A DNA stretch of 46,954 nt, from positions 52,295 through 99,248 of the forward strand of contig CAJOHE010000014.1 of assembly GCA_905234495.1 (NCBI GenBank), read 5' to 3'. The notes under the pieces are model-generated. The model was not told the origin of the DNA, made no database searches, and worked only from the letters and a program-made list of their open reading frames with translations. Each line of letters opens with the position of its first letter. Position 1 is the first letter of the stretch. The DNA comes from an uncultured Eubacterium sp. (lineage in GTDB: Bacteria; Bacillota; Clostridia; Oscillospirales; Acutalibacteraceae). The position numbers and the translations under genes were made by a program. Positions 8,976 to 16,801 of the stretch are shown piece by piece.

Positions 8976-9844
8976 TACTTCTTCATCCTCCTTACAAGCC
9001 TTGAAATAATCTTGTCGTCTGAGGACGAACCGCTGAGGATAAACTCGGAATTGAGGATATCCCTGAGATCACCGTCCGAGATATCGCGCTCGAGCACGCC
9101 GTTTTTAACAACGGAAATCGCGCCCGTTTCTTCGCTGACGATAACGACGATAGCGTCGCTTTCCTCGGTAATTCCTATGCCCGCTCTGTGCCTTGTGCCG
9201 AGAGCTGAGGATACGGTTTTCTTTGTAAGCGGAAGGATGCAGCCCGCGGCTAAAATCTTTCCGTCGCGGATAATCATAGCGCCGTCGTGAAGCGGTGATT
9301 TCGGGAAGAAGATATTTTCGACAAGCTGCCTTGAAACCTTGGCGTTTACCTCGGTTCCGGTCTTGATAACCTCGCCTATCGGCGTATCCTTTTCAAAGCA
9401 GATGAGAGCACCGATTTTCTGGTCGCTCATCTCGGAACAGGCTTTGCAGACTGCCTCGATTGCCTCGCTGATTTCGGCGATTTCAACCGCAACGCCGGGA
9501 TGAATTATCGTCTTGATGCTCTTGGTCGTTGCGCCGAGACCGAGCTGTTCGAGAATGCTTCTTATCTCGGGACCGAAGAGGATTACTACGATGATGAGGA
9601 TATTTGAGAATATCGACTTGAAAATAATGCTTGAAGCCTCCATATGAAGAAGGTTTACAAGAGCGTAAACAACGCCGAGGAACGCAAGACCCTTCAGAAG
9701 CTGAAGAGCCCTTGTTTCTCTGATGATTCGCATACAGATATAGATTATGATTGCAACCAGTACAATATCAAAGAAGTCAGTTATTGAAAAGGTTGAAAAC
9801 ACGCTCAGTATTTTATTGAAAAATTCGGTTATCCTCTGAAGCAT
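8975..9844 (-). CDS. cdaA: Diadenylate cyclase CdaA
   Basis: CdaA makes cyclic di-AMP, which controls potassium and osmolyte balance and cell-wall homeostasis. The protein has three N-terminal membrane helices (about 20-95) and a DAC domain with both catalytic signatures, HDGAMIIRDGKI (about 190-201) and GTRHRAGIGITEESDAI (about 220-236). The ATG at 9844 (289 residues) is preferred over a GTG at 9853 because the AAAGG ribosome site overlaps that GTG. It is followed directly by its regulator cdaR. Confidence 0.93.
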   Translation of the reverse strand: MLQRITEFFNKILSVFSTFSITDFFDIVLVAIIIYICMRIIRETRALQLLKGLAFLGVVYALVNLLHMEASSIIFKSIFSNILIIVVILFGPEIRSILEQLGLGATTKSIKTIIHPGVAVEIAEISEAIEAVCKACSEMSDQKIGALICFEKDTPIGEVIKTGTEVNAKVSRQLVENIFFPKSPLHDGAMIIRDGKILAAGCILPLTKKTVSSALGTRHRAGIGITEESDAIVVIVSEETGAISVVKNGVLERDISDGDLRDILNSEFILSGSSSDDKIISRLVRRMKK

Positions 9845-9910
9845 TTTAAACACCTTTAAATTGTTATCTTAAAATATAATAACACATCTAAATCAATAAA
9901 TAAAGCGAAT

Positions 9911-11041
9911 TTATAATTTTTTAACAGTTTTTATTAAAATATCGCAATCTTTCTTTGTTGTGAAAACCGAGGGGCTGATTCTGACCGTTCCCGTATCAAG
10001 CGTGTCAAAGGATTTGTGGGCAAGGGGCGCGCAGTGAAGCCCTCCCCTGACGGCGATGTTTTCCCGGGCGAGAAGGTCAGCGGTTTTCTCGCTTGGGTAG
10101 TCCTTCAGATTGAAGGAAAGTATCGGCGCCGTTTTGCCGTATTCGGGATACGGGGTGTAGAGGTTCACCTTATCGGTTTGCTCAAGCTCGCCGTAAAGCC
10201 TTCTTATAAGCTTCATCTCGTCGGAATAAATCCTGTCGATTCCGTAGGACGTGACGAAATCAATCCCCGCGCCGAGGGCGGATATCAGCGGATTGCTCAG
10301 ACTGCCCGACTCAAATCTGTCGGGAAGAAAATCGGGCTGGGCGTACCTTGCGGAAAGCGAGCCCGTGCCGCCCTCGATAATCGTGGAAAGCGTGACGTTT
10401 TCCCGCACCGCCATAAAACCGAGTGCAAGCGCGCCGTAAAGTCCCTTGTGTCCCGCGCAGCAAAGGACGCTGATATTGTCCCTTTTCATATTAATGTCAA
10501 AGACGCCCGCGCCCTGAGCGCCGTCCACAATAAATGGGATGCCGTGCTTTGCGGCAACTGCGCCTATCGCTTTTATCGGCATTTTGCAGCCGAACACGTT
10601 TGACGCCATCGTTGAAACAATCGCGCAGGTGTTATTCTTTATCATCATTTCAAAAGCCTGCGCCTGCTGCGTTTCGTCGCTGAAATACGGAACTGCGTCA
10701 AAGCTTATTCCGTGACTTTTTTCAAGGGCGCAGACAGGTCTTAAAACCGCGTTGTGCTCAAGGGAAGAAATGAGAATATGCCCTCCCCTTTTCGCCGCGC
10801 CCTTTATTGCCATATTGAGCGAAAGGGTGCAGTTTTGCGTAAACACAACGCACTGCGGCTCGGCGTTTACGAGCGCTGCGACCTTTTCCCTTACCGCGTA
10901 TATTTTTTCAGCGGCAGATAGTGTTGCGGGATAACCGCCCCTGCCGCTGTTATAGCTATAGTTTATCAGTGAATTATATGCTTCAAATACAACCTTATGA
11001 GGCTTAGGATTCGTTGTTGCGCTGTTGTCAAAATAAATCAA
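9911..11041 (-). CDS. Class V aminotransferase / cysteine desulfurase-like protein
   Basis: A PLP-dependent enzyme of the CsdB/NifS type that would release sulfur or selenium from (seleno)cysteine. The sequence begins IYFDNSATTNPKP. It has the lysine that binds PLP in CCAGHKGLYGALALG (about 200-215), the PLP-aspartate motif PFIVDGAQGAG, and a C-terminal VRGGLHCAPLAHKS with the catalytic-loop cysteine. The start is placed at the TTG at 11041, giving 376 residues. This TTG overlaps the TGA of the DUF3343 gene, with GGAAAGG just upstream; the ORF upstream of it lacks family similarity. The coupling to DUF3343 suggests a sulfur- or selenium-handling pair. Confidence 0.85.
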   Translation of the reverse strand: MIYFDNSATTNPKPHKVVFEAYNSLINYSYNSGRGGYPATLSAAEKIYAVREKVAALVNAEPQCVVFTQNCTLSLNMAIKGAAKRGGHILISSLEHNAVLRPVCALEKSHGISFDAVPYFSDETQQAQAFEMMIKNNTCAIVSTMASNVFGCKMPIKAIGAVAAKHGIPFIVDGAQGAGVFDINMKRDNISVLCCAGHKGLYGALALGFMAVRENVTLSTIIEGGTGSLSARYAQPDFLPDRFESGSLSNPLISALGAGIDFVTSYGIDRIYSDEMKLIRRLYGELEQTDKVNLYTPYPEYGKTAPILSFNLKDYPSEKTADLLARENIAVRGGLHCAPLAHKSFDTLDTGTVRISPSVFTTKKDCDILIKTVKKL

Positions 11042-11253
11042 CGCCTTTCCGCTCCCCTGACCTTTATCCCGTTCTTTTCGAGAAGTGAAACAGGGGCGGA
11101 ATCGTTGCTGCTGACCTCGAGCGCATAGCCGCACCCGTCCGCCTTTGAAGGGTTTTCCACCCTTTTTATATTTGCTCTGAAGCCGTGCTTTGAAAGGATT
11201 CTCTGCCCTCTCTGTGCGTTGGTGACAGAGCCAACTTTAATAAATAATCGCAT
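11038..11253 (-). CDS. DUF3343 small protein, putative Se/S carrier
   Basis: A 71-residue protein starting MRLFIKVGSVTNAQRGQRIL and ending VSLLEKNGIKVRGAERR, matching the pattern of the DUF3343 (putative Se/S carrier-like) family. This family is commonly next to cysteine desulfurase genes; here its stop overlaps the desulfurase start by 4 bases. The central GCGYALEV provides a conserved-type cysteine. The ribosome site GAGG lies inside the 3' arm of the upstream gene's terminator hairpin. Confidence 0.7.
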   Translation of the reverse strand: MRLFIKVGSVTNAQRGQRILSKHGFRANIKRVENPSKADGCGYALEVSSNDSAPVSLLEKNGIKVRGAERR

Positions 11254-11256
11254 AAT

Positions 11257-11302
11257 AAAACCTCATTTCCGCACAGTATATTATATGCGTAAATGAGGTT
11301 TT
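11257..11302 (-). terminator. Terminator of the lipoprotein gene whose 3' arm holds the next ribosome site
   Basis: A 12-bp perfect stem on the minus strand, AAAACCTCATTT / AAATGAGGTTTT, with a 22-base AT-rich loop containing TATAAT. The T-run is short (TTTTATTATG) and the ATG in it starts the DUF3343 gene, so the GAGG in the stem is its ribosome site. Confidence 0.6.
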
Positions 11303-11307
11303 GTTTA

Positions 11308-12201
11308 TTATTTTAAGGGAAGAGTGAACTGCCCGTCCGAGCACTCTGCAACAATATCACCGCTGTCATCGGTGTATGATGTCGCGCTTTCAAGCTTATC
11401 GTATTCCGTCTCGGCGAAATAGGTCGGGTCAACCTCGGTTAAATCCGAGTATGTCAGGGTATCGACGCCGAGCGTAGTCGATGCTCTTTCAAAGCTCATA
11501 GCGAAGTATTCAAGCCCTTTGCCCTCTGTATTTTTTATCTCAAGAGCGGGGCAGAAAAGATACCACGCATTTGAGAAATACACAGCGGAGAGAACGTTTA
11601 CGCCCGAATCAAAATTCGTGATGTGGCTTGCCTTGATGCCGCTCTGGCAGAGGATGTACTCAAATGCCTGACTGATTGACTGAAGCGAGCCGCTGCCGTT
11701 CATTATCGTTTCATACGGCGCTAAAACCGTATCGTCAAACGTGACGTTCTCGCAGATATACGTGTAGAGATTGAACACAAATCTGTCGTTTGAAACGGAA
11801 CCGAGACCGCAGGCGTCCTGAATCTCAAAGACCTTCTTTGAAAATTCCTCAACAAGCTCTTTGTGGGCGTCGGCATCGTTTGCATAGACGATTTTGAAGC
11901 CGTTGGTGTCTTCGGTCTGATGAAGCTCGGAAACGAGAGCGCTGAGCGGGAATGAGGTGTAGTAAAGCGTGTTTACGTCGTCGGTCATAGTGTGACCGAA
12001 AGCCGCTTCTTCCTCGCCGTTCATAACCGCTTCGCAGAGCGCCGTGTACGCTCTGACCGAGGATTCGCTCATATTTTCATAATGGGCGTCGTATGTAATT
12101 TTGAGGCTTCTGCTCTCCTCCCCGCTTTCCTGCTTTGAGCAGGCTGAGAATACGCCGAGGACAAGAAGACAGGCTAAAACAATCGAAAATAATCTTTTCA
12201 T
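11308..12201 (-). CDS. Predicted lipoprotein of unknown function
   Basis: A 297-residue protein with a classical lipoprotein signal peptide: MKRLFSIVLACLLVLGVFSAC, the lipobox cysteine at about residue 21, then a Ser/Glu-rich linker. The mature part includes YLYTYICENVTFDDT-type and QAFEYILCQSGIKASHI patterns that recall transglutaminase-like peptide-binding domains (helix with Cys, later His and Asp), but the catalytic triad is not certain. It is probably exported and anchored to the outer face of the membrane. It is divergent from ppa and ends at the unusual terminator. Confidence 0.75.
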   Translation of the reverse strand: MKRLFSIVLACLLVLGVFSACSKQESGEESRSLKITYDAHYENMSESSVRAYTALCEAVMNGEEEAAFGHTMTDDVNTLYYTSFPLSALVSELHQTEDTNGFKIVYANDADAHKELVEEFSKKVFEIQDACGLGSVSNDRFVFNLYTYICENVTFDDTVLAPYETIMNGSGSLQSISQAFEYILCQSGIKASHITNFDSGVNVLSAVYFSNAWYLFCPALEIKNTEGKGLEYFAMSFERASTTLGVDTLTYSDLTEVDPTYFAETEYDKLESATSYTDDSGDIVAECSDGQFTLPLK

Positions 12202-12282
12202 TTTTACCTCTTCCTTTTTTTCTACACTTAATAATATAATGCGGAAAAATGTTTGTCAAGTTAATTAATAGTAAAATGTTTG

Positions 12283-12311
12283 TTGTAATGATTAAAAAAT
12301 TATGATATTAT
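12283..12311 (+). promoter_or_regulatory. Predicted promoter of ppa-hppA
   Basis: TTGTAA (12283-12288), 17 bases, TATTAT (12306-12311), 26 bases before the ppa start codon; GTGAGG at 12325-12330 is the ribosome site. Confidence 0.6.
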
Positions 12312-12337
12312 ATAAGTAAAGAAAGTGAGGTAAGCTT

Positions 12338-12871
12338 ATGAATATATGGCATGACATATCCCCTAAAAGAATCAAAAGCGAAAGATTTTACGCTGTAATC
12401 GAGATTTCAAAGGGCGGAAAAAACAAATATGAGCTTGACAAGGAAACAGGTATGCTCAAGCTTGACAGGGTGCTTTTCACATCAACACACTACCCTGCAA
12501 ACTACGGCTTTATCCCCCGCACGTACGCAAGCGACAACGACCCGCTTGACGTTCTCGTTCTGTGCAGCGAGACCATTCAGCCGATGACAATCGTTGAATG
12601 TACGCCCATCGGCGTTCTCGTTATGGAAGACAGCGGCGCGGCTGACGAAAAGATTATAGCGGTTCCGGTAAACGACCCGAACTATAATACATACAAGAAT
12701 ATCGACCAGCTTCCGAGCCACAGGTTTGACGAGATTAAGCATTTCTTTGAGGTATACAAAACTCTTGAACACGACAAGGCAACGTCGGTAACCGAGGTTA
12801 AGCCAAAGGAAGACGCGGTCAGAATCATTCAGAACTGCATCGACAGATACATTGAATGTTTTCAAAAATAA
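12338..12871 (+). CDS. ppa: Soluble inorganic pyrophosphatase, family I
   Basis: Hydrolyses pyrophosphate to phosphate in the cytosol. The 177-residue length is normal for prokaryotic family I enzymes. Signatures are the substrate-binding KYELDKETGMLKLDRVL, NYGFIPRTYASDNDPLDVLVL (metal-ligand aspartates, about 55-75), and the second acidic cluster near EDSGAADEKIIAVP. It lies 35 bases upstream of the hppA start in the same direction, so the cell encodes a heat-releasing and an energy-conserving pyrophosphatase in one unit. Confidence 0.93.
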   Translation: MNIWHDISPKRIKSERFYAVIEISKGGKNKYELDKETGMLKLDRVLFTSTHYPANYGFIPRTYASDNDPLDVLVLCSETIQPMTIVECTPIGVLVMEDSGAADEKIIAVPVNDPNYNTYKNIDQLPSHRFDEIKHFFEVYKTLEHDKATSVTEVKPKEDAVRIIQNCIDRYIECFQK

Positions 12872-12906
12872 CAAATCCGCAAAAAAAGATATAACAGGTG
12901 AACCAT

Positions 12907-14958
12907 ATGAATAACACTACATTTTTGATTGTATCGGTTGCGGCAGGTCTTCTTGCGATACTCTTTGCGCTTTACACCGCGCTTTACATCAACAAGAAGG
13001 ACGCCGGCAACGACAGAATGAAGGACATCGCGCAGAGCATTGAGGCGGGCGCAAAGGCGTTTCTGTATTCGGAATACAGGATTCTCGTCTTCTTCGTAAT
13101 CGTTTTATTTGCTCTTATCGGACTGCTTTTAAACAGCTGGCTTACGGCTGTGTGCTTTGTAGTCGGCGCTCTCTTCTCAACGCTTGCGGGCTACTTCGGT
13201 ATGACCGTTGCGACTAGAGCTAACGTAAGAACTGCACAGGCGGCGAAGGACGCAGGTCTTTCACAGGCGCTTCGAATTGCTTTCAGCGGCGGCGCCGTTA
13301 TGGGTATGAGCGTTGTTGGTCTCGGCGTAATCGGTATCGGCGGAATATTCTTTATTCTCAACAGCAGGTACGACCTTGCGACTGACGCACAGATGCTCAA
13401 CATTCTCACGGGCTTCAGCCTCGGCGCATCGTCAATCGCGCTTTTCGCGCGTGTCGGCGGCGGTATCTACACAAAGGCTGCCGACGTTGGCGCAGACCTT
13501 GTGGGCAAGGTTGAGGCAGGTATTCCCGAGGACGACCCGAGAAACCCCGCCACTATCGCGGATAACGTTGGCGACAACGTTGGCGACGTTGCAGGTATGG
13601 GCGCCGACCTCTTTGAGTCGTACGTCGGCTCAATCATCTCGGCAATTACCCTTTCCTTCGCAACCTTCACTGGCGCGGCAAAAGTGAACGGCGCCGTATT
13701 CCCGATTATCCTCTGTGCGGTCGGTATAATTGCCGCAATTATTTCAACTGTAATCGTTTCAAACGCAAAGGGCAAGGACCCGCAGAAATCGCTCAATCTC
13801 GGCGAATACATAACCACGGCTCTTGTTCTCGTTGCGTCGTTCCTTCTCAGCAAATATATGCTCGACACCCTCAACGCCTTCTGGTGCGTTGTATCGGGAC
13901 TTCTTGTGGGAACAATCATCGGCAAGCTCACCGAGATTTACACTTCGGAAAAGCACAAGTCGGTTAAAGAGATTGCCGACTCGTCAAAGACGGGCTCTGC
14001 GACAAATATCATCAGCGGACTGAGCGTGGGTATGAAATCGACGACCTTCCCGATTCTCTTCATCTGCATCGGTATCCTCGTTTCATACAAGTTCTTCGGT
14101 CTTTACGGTATCGCTCTTGCGGCTGTGGGTATGCTTTCAACAACGGGTATGACTATCGCGGTTGACGCATACGGCCCCATCGCCGACAACGCGGGCGGTA
14201 TTGCCGAGATGAGCGAGCTTGAGCCAGAGGTCAGAGAAATTACCGACAAGCTTGATTCCGTCGGCAACACAACGGCGGCTATCGGCAAGGGCTTTGCAAT
14301 CGGCTCTGCGGCGCTTACCGCGCTTGCGCTCTTTGCATCGTTTGCCCAGACGACGGGCATCAACGACAGCGGAATGAGTATTCTTGACGCAAAGGTTGTT
14401 GTAGGTCTTTTCATCGGAGGTATGCTTCCCTTCCTCTTCTCTGCGTTCACAATGAGCAGCGTCGGCAAGGCAGCCAACAAGATGATTGAAGAGGTAAGAA
14501 GGCAGTTTCGCGAGATGCCCGGTATCCTTCAGGGAACCGAAAAGCCCGACTATAAAAAGTGCGTAGGAATCTCAACAAACGCGGCTCTTCACGAGATGAT
14601 TCTTCCCGGCGTTATGGCGGTTGCAACACCCATCGCGGTGGGACTGCTTCTCGGCGTTGAAAGCCTCGGCGGACTTCTTGCAGGTGCGCTTGTAAGCGGC
14701 GTTATGATGGCTATATTCATGGCAAATTCAGGCGGCGCGTGGGACAACGCGAAGAAATACATCGAGAGCCTGAAAGAGGGCGGCAAGGGCAGCGAGGCAC
14801 ACAAGGCAGCCGTTGTAGGCGACACGGTCGGCGACCCGTTCAAGGATACGTCGGGACCGTCAATCAACATTCTCATCAAGCTGATGACAATCGTTTCGCT
14901 TGTTTTTGCCCCCGTATTTATGAAGATTCTTGACGGAAACGGAATTATCAATTTCTAA
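12907..14958 (+). CDS. hppA: K+-dependent membrane ion-pumping pyrophosphatase
   Basis: Couples pyrophosphate hydrolysis to export of Na+ and/or H+. The 683-residue protein has about 16 membrane helices. Key motifs are [36 protein letters not shown] (about 193-228), [16 protein letters not shown] and [15 protein letters not shown] near the end. [10 protein letters not shown] carries Ala where K+-independent enzymes have Lys, which indicates the K+-dependent class; the sequence alone does not settle Na+ versus H+. The ATG at 12907 is chosen because AGGTGA overlaps the earlier GTG at 12898. Confidence 0.95.
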   Translation: MNNTTFLIVSVAAGLLAILFALYTALYINKKDAGNDRMKDIAQSIEAGAKAFLYSEYRILVFFVIVLFALIGLLLNSWLTAVCFVVGALFSTLAGYFGMTVATRANVRTAQAAKDAGLSQALRIAFSGGAVMGMSVVGLGVIGIGGIFFILNSRYDLATDAQMLNILTGFSLGASSIALFARVGGGIYTKAADVGADLVGKVEAGIPEDDPRNPATIADNVGDNVGDVAGMGADLFESYVGSIISAITLSFATFTGAAKVNGAVFPIILCAVGIIAAIISTVIVSNAKGKDPQKSLNLGEYITTALVLVASFLLSKYMLDTLNAFWCVVSGLLVGTIIGKLTEIYTSEKHKSVKEIADSSKTGSATNIISGLSVGMKSTTFPILFICIGILVSYKFFGLYGIALAAVGMLSTTGMTIAVDAYGPIADNAGGIAEMSELEPEVREITDKLDSVGNTTAAIGKGFAIGSAALTALALFASFAQTTGINDSGMSILDAKVVVGLFIGGMLPFLFSAFTMSSVGKAANKMIEEVRRQFREMPGILQGTEKPDYKKCVGISTNAALHEMILPGVMAVATPIAVGLLLGVESLGGLLAGALVSGVMMAIFMANSGGAWDNAKKYIESLKEGGKGSEAHKAAVVGDTVGDPFKDTSGPSINILIKLMTIVSLVFAPVFMKILDGNGIINF

Positions 14959-14986
14959 AGACAATAAAAAAAGAGCACCGACATTA

Positions 14987-15257
14987 GGGCGTTGAACATA
15001 GGGATTTGACAGCCTCAAAAAACATCTTTTTGCGTAATACTGCGTTAAAAATGCTCGGAAGACATAAAGTATTCCTGCGCTTCCTTGTCTTACACAAAAA
15101 TCCGAATTTTTGAGGTGCAAAGCAATTTTGAAATAGATATTTTTTGTTAGAACAATGAATAAAAAGGGATTAAGGCTGACGCCTTAATCCCTTTTTTGAA
15201 GCAGTTATAGCGGAAAAGAGCATTTCAAAATCTATCAAATCCCTGTGTTCAATGCCC
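14987..15257 (+). mobile_element. MITE-like element, copy 2 (complete, 271 bp)
   Basis: The ends are imperfect inverted repeats: GGGCGTTGAACATAGGGATT (14987-15006) against the reverse complement of the 15235-15257 end, which differs at a few positions. The first 96 bases are identical to copy 1 at the window start. It has no significant reading frame. It contains its own terminator hairpin at 15161-15197. No clear target duplication is visible. This fits a non-autonomous transposable element nested in the hppA/transporter terminator, and accounts for the 321-base gap between these genes. Confidence 0.7.
15161..15197. terminator. Terminator hairpin inside the MITE
   Basis: An 11-bp perfect stem GGGATTAAGGC (15166-15176) / GCCTTAATCCC (15181-15191), loop TGAC, flanked by AAAAA and TTTTTT. 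It can act in both directions. Confidence 0.8.
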
Positions 15258-15279
15258 TTCATCGGTGCTTTTCTTTTTA

Positions 15280-16746
15280 TTATAAGAGTCTTTCAAGTCC
15301 TTCAGTGGAATATTCCTCGCCCCTGCGTTTCTTTTCAAGGGCTTCCATAAGTATTCCGACTCTCTTTCTCGTCATCGGATAAACCGCAATACAGATTACC
15401 GCTATGCCCATAAGCGCCGCGGGAATTACGGTTGAGATATTTTCCATACCGCTTATGATTCTGCCGTCCGTAACCTTGGTGAAGAGCGCCTCTTTACCTG
15501 CAACGTCGTTTGAGCTGTCGTAGCCGTAAAGCGTGAGAAGCAGACCTGCAAAGAGGATACCGAAGGCGGAACCGAATTTCTGAACGAGCTGGGGAAGCGC
15601 GGTAATTGTCGATTCCTTTCGTCTGCCTGTTTTGAACTCATTGAGCTCAACAAGGTCGTATGCCATCGGATAGAACAAAGTCCAGAAGGCGCCCGAGCCG
15701 AAGCCGAGAACCGCCGGCGCTGCGATACACATCGGCTTGAAGTTGCCGATTGTAAAGTCGAGTCCGATGACTTTGAGGGCAATCTCGCCTGCAACCGCAA
15801 TCAAGAGAAAGATTATCGTCGCGGTTCTGCGGTCCGTTTTCTCGGCAACCTTTTCAACAATCGGAACAATGATTGCCATTGAAACTACGAGGGTGAGAAT
15901 TACAAAAGCAATACCCTTGTCGTATTCCATTCCGATGCAGTCGATAACCATATAGGTGAGGTTTGCCTGAATCATTGACGTGCCCGCAAGGAACGTGAAC
16001 ACGAAAAACAGGAACCATTTTGTCGGGCGAAGCCTCAAAATATATCCGAAGGATTTTAAGGTTTTCTTTAAGGTAACCTTTTCATATTCTTCGCCCTCGG
16101 GCAACTGCTTCGGGGTGTAGACGCCCTCAAGTGACTTGCAGCATACAAAGCCGAGAACAACGCCCAGAACGCTGATTATTGCTGCGATTATCGCATATGA
16201 GTAGCTCTGATATTTTTCGCCGAGAAGGATTGCAACTGTCGGAACAAGCGCGGGAAGGATGTTGCCTATACCGATTGCAAACGCATTGAGAAATGACGAG
16301 GTTGAACGGATTGAGGTTCTCTCGTCGTAGTCCTCGGTGAGCTCGGGAATAATCGCGTAGTACGGAATTGAATAGGTCGTGTAGAATATCCAGATAAGCA
16401 TTGAGATAACCGTGTAGACGATTACCTTGAGAAGCTGACTTGAAAAGCCCGCGCCGAAGCTTGTCCACGCAACCGTAAATGCAATTACAAGGGGCAGGAT
16501 TGACCATTTGATTGTCTTGCGCTTATCCACACCCGGTCTGTCCGTTATATTGCCTATGAGCGGGTCGGTTATTCCGTCCCACGAGATTGAAATGAAAATG
16601 ATGATTGAAGCAAAGCTCGGTTTGATTCCCACGATTTCAATCAGGAAGGTAAGATAATACGTATAAAACATATTAAATACCATCGACTCGGTGAAGATAC
16701 CGAACGCATAGCCAAGCTTTTTCTTTTTAGTTAAGGTATTATTCAT
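15280..16746 (-). CDS. GPH-family (MFS) sugar/cation symporter
   Basis: A 488-residue polytopic transporter with about 12 membrane helices. The N-terminal KKKLGYAFGIFTESMVFNMFYTYYLTFL, SWDGITDPLIGNITDRPGVDKRK and YSIPYYAIIPELTEDYDERTSIRS patterns are typical of the glycoside-pentoside-hexuronide:cation symporter family (MelB/XylP-like). It would import an oligosaccharide or glycoside with Na+ or H+. AAAGGG precedes the ATG at 16746. It lies downstream of the EF-G paralogue beyond a terminator with a short T-run, so some read-through is possible. Confidence 0.85.
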   Translation of the reverse strand: MNNTLTKKKKLGYAFGIFTESMVFNMFYTYYLTFLIEIVGIKPSFASIIIFISISWDGITDPLIGNITDRPGVDKRKTIKWSILPLVIAFTVAWTSFGAGFSSQLLKVIVYTVISMLIWIFYTTYSIPYYAIIPELTEDYDERTSIRSTSSFLNAFAIGIGNILPALVPTVAILLGEKYQSYSYAIIAAIISVLGVVLGFVCCKSLEGVYTPKQLPEGEEYEKVTLKKTLKSFGYILRLRPTKWFLFFVFTFLAGTSMIQANLTYMVIDCIGMEYDKGIAFVILTLVVSMAIIVPIVEKVAEKTDRRTATIIFLLIAVAGEIALKVIGLDFTIGNFKPMCIAAPAVLGFGSGAFWTLFYPMAYDLVELNEFKTGRRKESTITALPQLVQKFGSAFGILFAGLLLTLYGYDSSNDVAGKEALFTKVTDGRIISGMENISTVIPAALMGIAVICIAVYPMTRKRVGILMEALEKKRRGEEYSTEGLERLL

Positions 16747-16760
16747 AATGCGCCCTTTCC

Positions 16761-16790
16761 AAAACTGAGGGAGAGCATTTGCTCTCCCTG
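16761..16790 (-). terminator. Terminator of the EF-G-like gene
   Basis: An 8-bp stem GGGAGAGC / GCTCTCCC with loop AAAT (sequence read on the minus strand), extended by CAG/CTG and followed by only four T residues before the symporter ribosome site. Confidence 0.6.
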
Positions 16791-16801
16791 TGGTTTAATA
16801 G

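Larger units (their letters stand above)
14968..15275. terminator. Convergent terminator split by a MITE
   Basis: A-rich sequence plus GCACCGA (14975-14981) follows hppA. The complementary TCGGTGC plus TTTTCTTTTT lies at 15262-15278, just before the end of the convergent GPH transporter gene. Rejoined, the arms would form a normal terminator for both genes. About 280 bases containing the repeated element now separate them. Confidence 0.5.
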
